Shown one piece after another: positions 1 through 8,624 of a stretch of DNA of 64,000 bases. Origin of the DNA: Nocardia lijiangensis NBRC 108240 (GTDB lineage Bacteria; Actinomycetota; Actinomycetes; Mycobacteriales; Mycobacteriaceae); contig NZ_BDBP01000028.1 of the NCBI RefSeq assembly GCF_001613045.1, positions 35,708 to 99,707 of the forward strand, written 5' to 3'. The stretch's first letter is position 1; every line of letters starts with the position of its first letter. Position numbers and translations under genes: made by a program. The notes beneath the pieces are model-generated. The model searched no databases. It saw only the letters and a list, made by a program, of their open reading frames with translations, and was not told where the DNA came from.

Positions 1-1
1 G

Positions 2-664
2 GTCACATTGTGGGACACGGCGGGACACCGGATCGGCGCCCCACTCGAGGCGCACACCGATGTCGGCAGCGCGTCGTTCAGTCCGGATGGCGAGTGGATG
101 GCGTCGAACGGTGGCCACCAGAAGGTGCGCCTCTGGAACGTCGAAGACGGAAGCCAGGTCGGAGAAACCATTCCCATGGACGCGACGTCCGTCGAGTTCA
201 GCTCGGATGGACGAAGGCTTCTTCTCACCGACTACCGGACACTCGTCGTCGTCGATGTCGGCAGTCGTGAGCAAGTCGGCGAACGCATGACCGACACCGG
301 GCGGTCGGTCCGCGCCGCATCGTTCAGCCCGGACGGCCGCTATATCGTCGCGGCCCATGACTCGATGGTTCGAGTATGGGACGCGAACACCGGTCTGCCT
401 GTGGGGAATCCGATGCCGGGGACCACCGCAGACGTTGTCAAGGTCGCCATGAGCCCCGATAATCGGCGGATTGTCTCCTCGGGCGATCCAGACGGATCCA
501 TCCGCGTCTGGCCTGGTCCCGCGGCATGGCCGGATGCGCTGTGCGACAAAGTGACTCACAACATGAGCCACAAGCAATGGCGTGATTGGGTGTCCTCCGA
601 GATCGACTACATCGAGCTCTGCCGTGGACTGCCGCTTGCCGACGATGCCGAGGCCGGACAGTGA
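2..664 (+). CDS. WD40-repeat protein, C-terminal part (partial)
   Basis: C-terminal part of a larger protein: the frame is open to the left edge and reads VTLW before the first possible TTG start, so the true start lies outside. Blade signatures VRLWNV, VRVWDA and IRVWPG, each after an SFSPDG- or MSPDN-type turn, show at least four WD40 repeats of a beta-propeller used for partner or ligand binding. The last ~45 residues (WRDWVSSEIDY...CRGLP) resemble tails that follow WD40 propellers in actinobacterial STAND-type NTPases (family knowledge), so a missing N-terminal NTPase or effector domain is likely but not visible. The stop overlaps the GTG of the next gene by 4 bases, which suggests coupled translation. 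Confidence 0.85.
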   Translation, partial: VTLWDTAGHRIGAPLEAHTDVGSASFSPDGEWMASNGGHQKVRLWNVEDGSQVGETIPMDATSVEFSSDGRRLLLTDYRTLVVVDVGSREQVGERMTDTGRSVRAASFSPDGRYIVAAHDSMVRVWDANTGLPVGNPMPGTTADVVKVAMSPDNRRIVSSGDPDGSIRVWPGPAAWPDALCDKVTHNMSHKQWRDWVSSEIDYIELCRGLPLADDAEAGQ

Positions 665-1539
665 TCACCGACGAAGAATCCGTTGTCGCCGCGATCTGGG
701 CCGACAGAATCCGCTGGTCGCGAACCGCCGACCGACTCAAGAAGCGGCTCGACACCGCCCGCGCACTGGCGCTCGTCCTCGGTGGCGTTGGCGCGATCGC
801 CACGACCGTGACCGCCACGCTGTTGAACGCGCGCGGTGTGCCGAGATCGGTGGTCGCGATCGTCGCGGCGGTGTGTCTCGCCTTGGCGACGTATGTGGGC
901 GCGCAGTTCCTGACGCCTGCCGCCATCGGCAAATGGACACGTGCACGGTCCATTTCCGAGGCGATCAAGCGGGAGGTGTACCAGTACCGCGCCGTTGCGG
1001 GTTCGCCGATCGGACCGCTTCGCGCGGAGGTCGCGGAAATCGTGTCCGCCGCGACCGATCTGCTGCCGGAGTATGCGGCGACGCCGGTGCCGCCGGCGGT
1101 GCCGCCGCCGGGGCCGATGACTCCCGGGGAATACATCCGGGACCGGGTGCGGGATCAGATCGACCGCTACTACCGGCCCAAGGCGCAGGTGAGCGCAGAA
1201 CGCTCCAGGCGGCTGCGGCGGCTCGCGCTGGCACTGGGAGTCGTCACCGCGCTCATCGCGGCGGTCGCGGTGGTCGCCCCGGGCAGCGGGGCGACCGCGC
1301 TCGCGCCGTGGGTCGCCGCATTGACGACATTGAGCGGAAGTGTCGCGGCGTATATAGCTGTCAAACGGCACGACTACACGGTCATCACCTACCTCGCGAC
1401 CGCGAACCTCCTGGAGCGCCTGCTCGAGGACGTGCCCGCACCCGGCGATGCCGAGTGGGCCGGGTTCGTCCGCCGGTGCGAGGGCGTGATCGTGGCTGAG
1501 AACCAGGGGTGGTTGGCGAAGTATGCCGAAAAGGACTAG
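661..1539 (+). CDS. SLATT/DUF4231-type four-TM membrane protein
   Basis: A 292-residue protein starting at a GTG inside the stop region of the WD40 gene (GTGA overlap). It has two transmembrane pairs, about residues 33-55/62-83 and 188-206/213-233, separated by a basic and proline-rich cytosolic stretch. The C-terminal end (E280, N281, W284 in an AEN-x2-W context) matches the conserved tail of DUF4231, part of the SLATT clan of two-TM proteins. The clan is proposed to form membrane effectors in bacterial conflict systems, often beside nucleotide- or signal-sensing partners. Coupling to a WD40 protein fits a sensor-effector pair, but that role is inferred. No enzymatic motif is visible. Confidence 0.7.
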   Translation: MITDEESVVAAIWADRIRWSRTADRLKKRLDTARALALVLGGVGAIATTVTATLLNARGVPRSVVAIVAAVCLALATYVGAQFLTPAAIGKWTRARSISEAIKREVYQYRAVAGSPIGPLRAEVAEIVSAATDLLPEYAATPVPPAVPPPGPMTPGEYIRDRVRDQIDRYYRPKAQVSAERSRRLRRLALALGVVTALIAAVAVVAPGSGATALAPWVAALTTLSGSVAAYIAVKRHDYTVITYLATANLLERLLEDVPAPGDAEWAGFVRRCEGVIVAENQGWLAKYAEKD

Positions 1540-1689
1540 CCAGGCCCCGGACCAACCGGAGGCGAACGGAGCGCAAGAGAAGCGAGAATCTAGCTCGGCA
1601 ACCGGACGGCACGTCCCCGCGTGCCTCGGCCGGGACGGCGCCGCGGTCGAGCTTGCTGCCGGAAGCGCTGATGTGTCGCTGTGATCGGT

Positions 1690-2256
1690 TCAGCGGTCGC
1701 CGCTCGGTGGGGAGGGTCGGACGGCATCCGTCGCCACCGTGAGCTGAGAATAGTCGAAACCACCAGGATCCCAAGTGTATTCGTACTCGGGGAGTTCGAA
1801 GCCCGCATCGAATCGCCCGATCCGCGCGTCGGTGCGCCGCCCACCGTGCCGCTCGTAGAAGGCGATGGCACCGGTATTGGCCCGCAACACCTCCAGATAC
1901 ACCGCGCGACCGGGGAATTCGGCGGCCGCCCACGCCAGGCCGCGGTCGAGCAGGCGGCTGCCTATTCCGCTCCGCAGACTGCCTGGGCGGGCGTGCAGGT
2001 TGTCCAGAAGCACCCGGCCGTCGTCCGTGGGGACGAGATAGACGAATCCGAGCAATGCCGTGGCATCCTCGGCAACGAACAGTCCGGGCGTGACCGCGGC
2101 GGTCAAGCGCCGGCGCCACAGCGCGGCCCGCTCCGCGTCGAGCGGCCCGTTGAGGTAGTCGTCCGGCATGATGCCCGCGTACGCCGTGCGCCAGCTGGCG
2201 GTGTGCAGCGCCGCGATTGCCTGCGCGTCCGCCGCACCGCCGTTCCGAATCAGCAT
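1690..2256 (-). CDS. GNAT family N-acetyltransferase
   Basis: A 188-residue acetyl-CoA-dependent N-acetyltransferase. Acetyl-CoA motif A lies at about residues 82-103, with RSGIGSRLL as the pyrophosphate loop, and motif B follows at 121-140 (LEVLRANTGAIAFYERHG), where the Tyr is the usual general acid. The first ~60 residues (IAALHTASWRTAYAGIMPD) are typical of the RimI-like subfamily that acetylates small molecules or protein N-termini. The last ~30 residues carry no known motif. The substrate cannot be read from sequence. It stands alone, 50 bases downstream of the protease/M23 pair on the same strand. Confidence 0.85.
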   Translation of the reverse strand: MLIRNGGAADAQAIAALHTASWRTAYAGIMPDDYLNGPLDAERAALWRRRLTAAVTPGLFVAEDATALLGFVYLVPTDDGRVLLDNLHARPGSLRSGIGSRLLDRGLAWAAAEFPGRAVYLEVLRANTGAIAFYERHGGRRTDARIGRFDAGFELPEYEYTWDPGGFDYSQLTVATDAVRPSPPSGDR

Positions 2257-2306
2257 GGCGCCAGCATCATCGACGGCACGGGGTTTGTCACGTCGATTTC
2301 CGCCGC

Positions 2307-2843
2307 TCAGCCCGGGACGGGTGGTGTGCCGTCCTGGTTGAAGGTGACGGACGCGACTCCGTCGCCGCCCGGCTCGTGCAGGCTGAGCAACAAGTCGTAC
2401 AAGTTGTCGACACCGACGTAGGTGCCACCGGGGAGGCCGCCGACGATCTCGACCAAGGCGAAATGCAGGTGCGACGGAATCCCGTCGAAGTGAAAGATGG
2501 TGCCGAGCAGATCTCCTCGGCTGACCGAGGAGCCGACACTCAGTCCCGCAGGCACGCCGGTGATGTGCGTGTAGTAGCCGCCCATCTTGTCGTCGGGTGC
2601 GCGCACGAAGATGTGTGCGCCGTACGTCTTGCCCGCGTCCGCCACCGGATTATGGGGTTGAAATTTGGTGATGTGTCCATCGAATGCTGCGAAGACGGAT
2701 GTTCCGGTGCTGCCTCCGATGTCCATGCCGTACCGGATGAACCAATCCGGACCCGTATGTCCATTGGCGTTGGGGCCGCCGAGCCCTCCGGTGAATCCTG
2801 TGGGGTCCACTGGGGTAGAAATGATGAGATCGAAGGGCGCCAT
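2307..2843 (-). CDS. M23-like peptidase domain protein, degenerate zinc site
   Basis: A 178-residue LytM/M23 fold. Family M23 endopeptidases cut peptidoglycan cross-bridges with a Zn held by a first His, an Asp four residues on, and the second His of an HxH. Here Asp41 (RYGMDIGGSTGTSV), His93 (YYTHI) and the H125-L-H127 pair are present, but the first His is replaced by Arg37, so zinc binding may be altered or lost. There is no signal peptide or membrane segment; the protein starts MAPFDLIIST. It lies 16 bases after the serine protease and is probably co-transcribed with it. It could be a pseudo-enzyme or a binding module. Confidence 0.75.
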   Translation of the reverse strand: MAPFDLIISTPVDPTGFTGGLGGPNANGHTGPDWFIRYGMDIGGSTGTSVFAAFDGHITKFQPHNPVADAGKTYGAHIFVRAPDDKMGGYYTHITGVPAGLSVGSSVSRGDLLGTIFHFDGIPSHLHFALVEIVGGLPGGTYVGVDNLYDLLLSLHEPGGDGVASVTFNQDGTPPVPG

Positions 2844-2859
2844 GGCCGCCTCCTGGTTG

Positions 2860-3804
2860 TCAGAAACTGATGCCCACCGAGTCCGCCGCTCCGGTGAACC
2901 CGTCGCCGCTCACCATTTGCGTGGCGAATGCGGAGATCGCCCCGGGCGGTGGGGAACCGATCGTGGCGATCGAGCTGAACTCGATGCCTTTCTGGGTGAT
3001 GATCCCGACGATCTGGTCGGCCGCGTTGACGACCAAGGACCCGCTGTCGCCGTGTTCGGCGAGGATCGGTTGCCCGGCGACGTCGTCGGTATAGATCTCG
3101 AACGAGTTCGCCGGGGTGTTGATCCCAAGCGGCCGCAACCCGATCGCGCTGACGACTCCGGTGGTCAGGAGCGTCGTCCGGCCGCGTTTGCGCACTTTGT
3201 TGCCCGGTTTCGCCCTGGCCATACCGCTGAAGCCGCCGATTTCGGCGATCGTCGACTCGATGGCGACACCGGCGTCGAACGTGAAGACCGCGATGTCGGT
3301 GGCGTCCTGCCAGCGGTGCAGTGCGCCGATCCTGCGGGAGATGCCGGGTTGAAACACCGGGTCGCCCTGCCGGATCTCGCCTTGCTCGGACAGGCTGGCT
3401 ATCACGTGCGCGCACGTCACGCCGACCTGCCCGCCGAACATCGTGTCGTTTGCGATCCCGCCCAAGGTGCCGCCTTGCACCAGGAAGCCGCTGTGTTCGG
3501 CCCTGATGGTGACTCCACCGCGCACGGGGTTGTGCGGCGCGGTGTCGGGCCCGGCCAAGGGGGTGAATTCGCGCCGCACCACCGCCACCGGAAAATCGAC
3601 GCCTGCGATCAGCTGTTGCAACGGGAACGGAATACTGCTGTCGTCGGCTACCAGGACCCGGATGACGACGTCGTCCGTCAGTTCGACGCCCTCCTGGCGA
3701 AAACCGGCATCGACGCCCAGCACGCCGGGAAGAAATGCCATCGCCGACTCCAGCGCGTCGGCGAGCGCGTCCTTGGCCGCCAGCAGCTCAGGTGATATTT
3801 CCAT
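2860..3804 (-). CDS. Trypsin-fold serine protease, Nal1-like
   Basis: A 314-residue chymotrypsin/trypsin-fold protease. The triad is visible: His133 (VTCAHV), Asp170 (DATDIAVF) and Ser254 (HGDSGSLVV). The ~90-residue N-terminal region, beginning with an acidic helix, and the GQPILAEHGDSGS context recall the Nal1-type peptidase family found in bacteria and plants. No signal peptide is present, so it would act in the cytosol or leave by another route. The ATG at 3804 is the only start that keeps the whole N-terminal helix. It forms a two-gene unit with the M23-like protein downstream; the substrate is unknown. Confidence 0.8.
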   Translation of the reverse strand: MEISPELLAAKDALADALESAMAFLPGVLGVDAGFRQEGVELTDDVVIRVLVADDSSIPFPLQQLIAGVDFPVAVVRREFTPLAGPDTAPHNPVRGGVTIRAEHSGFLVQGGTLGGIANDTMFGGQVGVTCAHVIASLSEQGEIRQGDPVFQPGISRRIGALHRWQDATDIAVFTFDAGVAIESTIAEIGGFSGMARAKPGNKVRKRGRTTLLTTGVVSAIGLRPLGINTPANSFEIYTDDVAGQPILAEHGDSGSLVVNAADQIVGIITQKGIEFSSIATIGSPPPGAISAFATQMVSGDGFTGAADSVGISF

Positions 3805-3966
3805 GCCCTCACGCCATTTCCGCTCGTGCCGGGTGCCCGGAGCGGCACCGGTCAGCCCAGCCTGCCGCGACCTCGCGGGGTGGTCGCGGGTAGCGCACTA
3901 CTCGAATCACCGAAGGCCCGTCGGAGCGGGCCGCAGGAACGAAGCGGGGTCAGGGATTGATCCGAA

Positions 3967-3988
3967 ATACTCTAGGGGGGTAGGGTAA
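3967..3988. promoter_or_regulatory. CsoR-like copper operator/promoter
   Basis: The sequence ATACTCTAGGGGGGTAGGG lies about 50 bases before the copper-chaperone start. It resembles the G-tract operators with flanking ATAC/GTAT that CsoR repressors use in front of actinobacterial copper genes. Assignment is by resemblance and position only. Confidence 0.5.
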
Positions 3989-4033
3989 TAGACGAGCGGC
4001 GGAGGTTGCCGTCGCCAGGAACGAGGAGAAGAC

Positions 4034-4255
4034 ATGACTACCGCGGCAGTCACGACCACCACCTTCGCCGTCGAAGGCATGACCTGCGGCTGCTGCGTCG
4101 GCAAGGTTCGCGACAAGGTCGGCTCGATCCCCGGCGTCACCGCGGTGACCGTCGATCTCGACGGCGGCACGGTGACCGTCCAAGGAGCAGACCCGGTCGA
4201 GCGCGGTGCGGTAGCCGACGCGGTCGAGCGGGCGGGCTTCCGGCTCGCCGATTGA
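4034..4255 (+). CDS. Heavy-metal-associated (CopZ-like) copper chaperone
   Basis: A 73-residue HMA-fold protein. The Cu(I)-binding loop GMTCGCC places the CxxC cysteines at 18 and 21, and the rest (VDLDGGTVTV, VERAGF) is the beta-alpha-beta-beta-alpha-beta pattern of CopZ/Atx1 proteins. Such proteins carry Cu(I) to a P-type ATPase or to CsoR. The start has a good ribosome site (GAGGAG, 7 bases before ATG). No copper ATPase or CsoR gene lies nearby, so it is an orphan with its own CsoR-like promoter. It could also serve another soft metal. Confidence 0.88.
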   Translation: MTTAAVTTTTFAVEGMTCGCCVGKVRDKVGSIPGVTAVTVDLDGGTVTVQGADPVERGAVADAVERAGFRLAD

Positions 4256-4299
4256 TCCGGCGCAGCGCACTCCCGCGGACCCGTCGATCCCGAATCAGG

Positions 4300-5763
4300 T
4301 CACTCCGCGCTGTCCGTCGTCGGCGCGGCCCGGCGAATCATGGTGAACGCGTACATGAGCAGCGCTCCCAGCGCCGCGCCGACCGGCCAGGACAGCGCCG
4401 TCACCTCCCGGGAATCGGGAGCCAGCGCGACGATCACCGCGACCGTGCCCGAAAGGATCAGCGCCGCCAGCGCTTTCGGATTGAATCCGCGGGAGAAGTA
4501 GTACCGTCCCTCCGCGGTGTCGTCGTACAGCTCGGCGACCGCGGTGCGCTGACGCCGCACCAGGTAGTAGTCGACGATCAGGATGCCGAACACCGGACCC
4601 ATCAGCGCGCCGACGCCGCCGAGGAAGTAGATGATGAAATCCTGGTTCTCCCACAGCTTCCAGGGCATCACCAGGATGGACAGGACGGCGGTGATGATCC
4701 CGCCGGTCCGGAACGAGATGAATTTCGGTGCGGCATTGGAGATGTCGTAGGCGGGGGACACGAAGTTGAGGACCACGTTGATGCCGACGGTCGCCGTCGC
4801 GAACAACACCGCGGCGACGACCACCACCACATCACTGTCGATATCGGCGACCAGCTCCACCGGATCGCTCAGCACCTTCCCGTACACCTTCAGGGTGGCC
4901 AGCGAGATGACGATCGACAGGACCACGAACGCCGTCTCGTTGAACGGGATGCCCCACGCGTTGCCGCGCAGCACCGCCCGCTTGCTGGGGGAGAACCGCG
5001 CGAAGTCGGCGTAGTTGACGAGCGGGCCCGCCATGAACGCCACCATCAGGAAGGCGACGCCGACGAACGCGGCGACGGTCGCGCCGCCCGACAGCGGCGC
5101 ACCGACACGCGCGTTGAAGTCGATGCTCCACTCGGCCTTGCCCAGAATCCAGATCGCCAGCGCGATCATGCCGATCCAGACCGCGGGCCCCGCGAAATCC
5201 GAGGCCTTGCGCACGACTTCCATGCCGTAGTTGATGATCGCCAGCTGCACGGTCCACAGCACCAGGAACGCGATCCAGCCCAACGTCGACAAGCCGAGGA
5301 AGCTGGATTCGGTCCACGACGCCAAACCCGGTGACACGCGCAGCAACAGCACCATCAGCGCGGTGGAAGCCAGATAGGTCTGGATTCCGTACCAAAACAC
5401 CGCGACGATGGCCCGCAGCAGCGCAGGGACATTGGCGCCGAAGACGCCGAAGGCGGCGCGGGCGAAGACCGGGAACGGCACCCCGACCTTCTGTCCCGCG
5501 ACGCCGACGAGATTGCTGCCCAGCCACAGCATGAGCACACCGGTGAACAGCGCGAGCATCGTCTGCCACCCGGTCATGCCGAGTGCGAGCATGCCGACCG
5601 CGAAGCCGTAGCTGGCGATGCTGTGCGCGGAGGTCATCCAGAGACAGAAGATGTCCCACGTACGCCAGGTCGCGGTCTCCTTGGTCGTGGGCGCCAAGTC
5701 GTCGTTGACCAGCGTGGAACTGCGCGGCGCGCCGTCCAGCGGCCGTACCCGAGTTTCGGTCAT
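4300..5763 (-). CDS. NCS1-family nucleobase/hydantoin permease
   Basis: A 487-residue protein with about 12 hydrophobic segments after a ~35-residue cytosolic N-terminus. It belongs to nucleobase:cation symporter-1, like Mhp1, PucI and CodB, by motifs such as WRTWDIFCLWMTSAHSI in the first TM and FPVFARAAFGVFGANVPALLR. NCS1 proteins import uracil, cytosine, allantoin or hydantoins with H+ or Na+. Last gene of the leftward pyrimidine catabolic operon, 27 bases after the dehydrogenase, so it probably supplies uracil, thymine or a dihydropyrimidine/hydantoin. Exact substrate not readable from sequence. Confidence 0.88.
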   Translation of the reverse strand: MTETRVRPLDGAPRSSTLVNDDLAPTTKETATWRTWDIFCLWMTSAHSIASYGFAVGMLALGMTGWQTMLALFTGVLMLWLGSNLVGVAGQKVGVPFPVFARAAFGVFGANVPALLRAIVAVFWYGIQTYLASTALMVLLLRVSPGLASWTESSFLGLSTLGWIAFLVLWTVQLAIINYGMEVVRKASDFAGPAVWIGMIALAIWILGKAEWSIDFNARVGAPLSGGATVAAFVGVAFLMVAFMAGPLVNYADFARFSPSKRAVLRGNAWGIPFNETAFVVLSIVISLATLKVYGKVLSDPVELVADIDSDVVVVVAAVLFATATVGINVVLNFVSPAYDISNAAPKFISFRTGGIITAVLSILVMPWKLWENQDFIIYFLGGVGALMGPVFGILIVDYYLVRRQRTAVAELYDDTAEGRYYFSRGFNPKALAALILSGTVAVIVALAPDSREVTALSWPVGAALGALLMYAFTMIRRAAPTTDSAE

Positions 5764-5790
5764 CGGATGTCCTTCGTGCTGCGGTGGGTG

Positions 5791-7299
5791 CTAACTGTTG
5801 CGCGGAAAACCGAGGTCTATGCCGCCGTGGCTGGGGTCGAGCCAGCGCGAGGTGATCGCCTTCTCCCGGGTGAAGAACGCGAAACCGTTGGGGCCGTAGG
5901 CTTTCGCATCGCCGAACAGCGATGCTTTCCAGCCGCCGAAACTGTGGTACGCCACGGGGACCGGGATCGGCACGTTCACGCCGATCATGCCGACGGTCAC
6001 CTGCCGCTGGAAGCGCCGCGCCGCGCCGCCGTCGTTGGTGAAGATCGCGACGCCGTTGCCGTAGGGGGAGGAGTTGACGAGGTCGACGCCGTGCTCGAAG
6101 CCCTCGACCCGCACCACCGAGAGCACGGGCCCGAAGATCTCGTCGCGATAGACCGCCGAGGTGACCGGCACCCGGTCGATCAGGGAGGGGCCGAGCCAGA
6201 ACCCGTTGGGGTCGCCGTCGACGGCGCTGTCGCGGCCGTCGACGACGACGCGGGCCCGATCGGTGACGGCGGTGTCGAGGTACTCGGCGACGCGGTCCCG
6301 GTGTTCGCGGGTGATCAACGGCCCCATATCGCAGCCGCGGCGGCCGTCTCCGGTGCGCAGGCCTGCCATCCGCGCGGCGATGCGAGCGACCAGATCGTCG
6401 GCGATGGAGTCGACCGCGAGCACCACGCTCACCGCCATGCACCGTTCGCCCGCCGAGCCGAAGCCCGCGTTGACGGCGGCGTCCGCGGCCAGGTCCAGAT
6501 CGGCGTCCGGCAGGACGAGCATGTGGTTCTTGGCGCCGCCGAGGGCTTGCACCCGTTTGCCGTGCGCGCTTGCGGTCCGATATACGTAGTCGGCGATCGG
6601 TGTGGAGCCGACGAACGAGATCGCCGCGATCTGCGGGTGCGTCAGCAGCGCGTCCACCGCCTCCTTGTCGCCGTGCACCACATTGAGCACGCCCGCGGGC
6701 AGTCCGGCGTCGGCCGCCAGCTCGGCCAGCCAGTTCGCCGCCGACGGATCCTTCTCGCTCGGCTTGAGCACCACCGTGTTTCCGGCGGCGATCGCGATCG
6801 GGAAGAACCACAGCGGCACCATGGCCGGGAAATTGAACGGGCTGATGATGCCGACGACGCCGACCGGTTCGCGCACCGAGTACACGTCGATCCCGGTCGA
6901 GGCGTTCTGGCTGAACTCGCCCTTGAGCAGATGCGGCATGGACAGCGCGAATTCGACGACCTCGAGCCCGCGGGCGATCTCGCCCGCCGCGTCGGCGAGC
7001 ACCTTGCCGTGCTCGGCGGTGAGGATGCTCGCCAGTTCGTCCTTGCGTGCGTTGAGAAGTTCGCGGAAATTCAGCAGGAACCGGTGGCGGGTGGCGACGG
7101 AGGAGTCGGCCCAGGCGGGCAGCGCCGCCGCGGCGGCGGCGACGGCCACACCCACGTCGTCGCCGGTGGCCATCCGCACGCTGCGCTGCGCCACCCCCAG
7201 TGCGGGATCGAAAACCGGTGCGGTGCGGGCGGATTCGCCACGCCATGGCTTGCCGTCGACCCAGTGTTCGACGATGTCGGTGGTCGCGGGATGCGTCAT
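5791..7299 (-). CDS. mmsA: CoA-acylating methylmalonate/malonate-semialdehyde dehydrogenase
   Basis: A 502-residue aldehyde dehydrogenase of the MmsA subfamily, which turns (methyl)malonate semialdehyde plus CoA and NAD into acetyl-CoA or propionyl-CoA with loss of CO2. Nucleophile Cys287 (GERCMAV) and oxyanion Asn156 (SPFNFP) are seen. The Glu general base of ordinary aldehyde dehydrogenases is replaced by Asn (LGGAKNHM), as is normal for MmsA. It starts with an ATGA overlap on the aminotransferase stop. In this operon it would process the semialdehyde made from beta-alanine or beta-aminoisobutyrate. Confidence 0.92.
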   Translation of the reverse strand: MTHPATTDIVEHWVDGKPWRGESARTAPVFDPALGVAQRSVRMATGDDVGVAVAAAAAALPAWADSSVATRHRFLLNFRELLNARKDELASILTAEHGKVLADAAGEIARGLEVVEFALSMPHLLKGEFSQNASTGIDVYSVREPVGVVGIISPFNFPAMVPLWFFPIAIAAGNTVVLKPSEKDPSAANWLAELAADAGLPAGVLNVVHGDKEAVDALLTHPQIAAISFVGSTPIADYVYRTASAHGKRVQALGGAKNHMLVLPDADLDLAADAAVNAGFGSAGERCMAVSVVLAVDSIADDLVARIAARMAGLRTGDGRRGCDMGPLITREHRDRVAEYLDTAVTDRARVVVDGRDSAVDGDPNGFWLGPSLIDRVPVTSAVYRDEIFGPVLSVVRVEGFEHGVDLVNSSPYGNGVAIFTNDGGAARRFQRQVTVGMIGVNVPIPVPVAYHSFGGWKASLFGDAKAYGPNGFAFFTREKAITSRWLDPSHGGIDLGFPRNS

Positions 7300-8624
7300 C
7301 GGATCTCCTCGGCTGGCAGGGCGGTCAGTACGTCACGCAGGATGGCGGCGGCCTCGGCGACCTCGGCCTCGGTGACCACACACGGCGGCGTCACGTGAAT
7401 GCGGTTGTCGGCCAGGAACGGAAGCAGCCCGCGGGCGACGAGCTCGGTCTTGACCCGCGCCATGGTCGCGGCGGACACAGGTTCCCGGGTGGCGCGATCG
7501 GCGACCAGTTCCAGGGCCCAGAACACGCCCTCGCCGCGCACGTCACCGATCACCGGGCACTCCTCGGCCAATCGCGTGAGCGCCGGGCCGAGCACGGTGC
7601 GGCCGATGCGTTCGGCATTGGCCACGATGCCTTCGTCGGCCATCACGTCGAGGGCGGCGACGATCGACGCCGCCGCCAGCGGGTGCCCGCTGTAGGTGAG
7701 GCCGCCGGGGAAGACGGTGTCGTCGAAGGTGTGGGCGATCGACTCGGAGATGACGACGCCGCCCACGGGGACGTAGCCGGAGTTGACACCCTTGGCGAAG
7801 GTGATCAGATCGGGCGTCACGTCGTAGCCGTCGAACGCGAACCACCGTCCGGTACGGCCGAATCCGCACATCACCTCGTCGAGGATCAGCACGATTCCGT
7901 ACCGGTCGGCGAGGGCGCGGACACCGGCGAGATAGCCGGGCGGCGGCACCAGGATGCCCGCGGTGCCCGGCACCGTCTCCAGCAGGATCGCGGCGATGCT
8001 TGCCGGACCTTCGCACTGCACGACCCGCTCGAGGTGCCGCAGCGCGCGCTCGCTCTCCTCCTCGGCGGTGCTCGCCCAGAACTCGCTGCGATACAGGTAG
8101 GGGCCGAAGAAATGGACGTGACCGCGGGCGTACTCGTTCGGTATCCGCCGCCAGTCGCCGGTCGCGACCACCGCGGCACCGGTGTTGCCGTGGTAGGAGC
8201 GGTAGGTCGAGAGCACCTTGTCGCGGCCGGTGTGCAGCCGCGCCATCCGGAGGGCGTTCTCGTTGGCGTCCGCGCCGCCGTTGGTGAAGAACACCTTCTC
8301 GAGCCCGTCCGGCGCGAGCGCGGCGATCCGCTGGGCCGCCTCGCCGCGTTGCAGATTCGCGGTGGCCGGTCCGATGGTGGCCAGGCGCGCGGCCTGATCG
8401 GCGATCGCGGCCGTCACCACCGGATGCTGATGGCCGATGTTCACGTTGACCATCTGGCTGGCGAAATCCAGGTATTCACGGCCCCCGTGATCCCATACCC
8501 GGCAGCCGCGACCGCCCGCGAGCACCACCGGATTCAGCGCGGCCTGCGCCGACCAGGAGTGGAACACGTGGTCACGGTCGAGTTCGTAGGCGCGCGCGTC
8601 CAGATCGACGCGCACGGCGGTCAT
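7296..8624 (-). CDS. Class III omega-aminotransferase (beta-alanine transaminase candidate)
   Basis: A 442-residue fold-type I, class III PLP aminotransferase. The PLP lysine is Lys278 (LITFAKGVNSGYVP) and the PLP-N1 Asp is Asp249 (ILDEVMCGFGRTGRW). The N-terminal half carries the TNGGADANENALRMAR phosphate-binding region. Class III members transfer omega-amino groups. Sitting between MmsA (4-bp overlap) and the LLM gene (4-bp overlap), it most likely converts beta-alanine and beta-aminoisobutyrate to the semialdehydes. Acceptor, pyruvate or 2-oxoglutarate, is not decidable from sequence. Taurine transaminase is an alternative on sequence alone. Confidence 0.9.
   Translation of the reverse strand: MTAVRVDLDARAYELDRDHVFHSWSAQAALNPVVLAGGRGCRVWDHGGREYLDFASQMVNVNIGHQHPVVTAAIADQAARLATIGPATANLQRGEAAQRIAALAPDGLEKVFFTNGGADANENALRMARLHTGRDKVLSTYRSYHGNTGAAVVATGDWRRIPNEYARGHVHFFGPYLYRSEFWASTAEEESERALRHLERVVQCEGPASIAAILLETVPGTAGILVPPPGYLAGVRALADRYGIVLILDEVMCGFGRTGRWFAFDGYDVTPDLITFAKGVNSGYVPVGGVVISESIAHTFDDTVFPGGLTYSGHPLAAASIVAALDVMADEGIVANAERIGRTVLGPALTRLAEECPVIGDVRGEGVFWALELVADRATREPVSAATMARVKTELVARGLLPFLADNRIHVTPPCVVTEAEVAEAAAILRDVLTALPAEEIR

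Noticed and set aside
4832..7246. A long open frame (over 800 codons) antisense-offset to the permease and MmsA genes
   Set aside because: It is Arg/Gly-rich with no family motif; a shadow frame of two well-supported genes in high-GC DNA.
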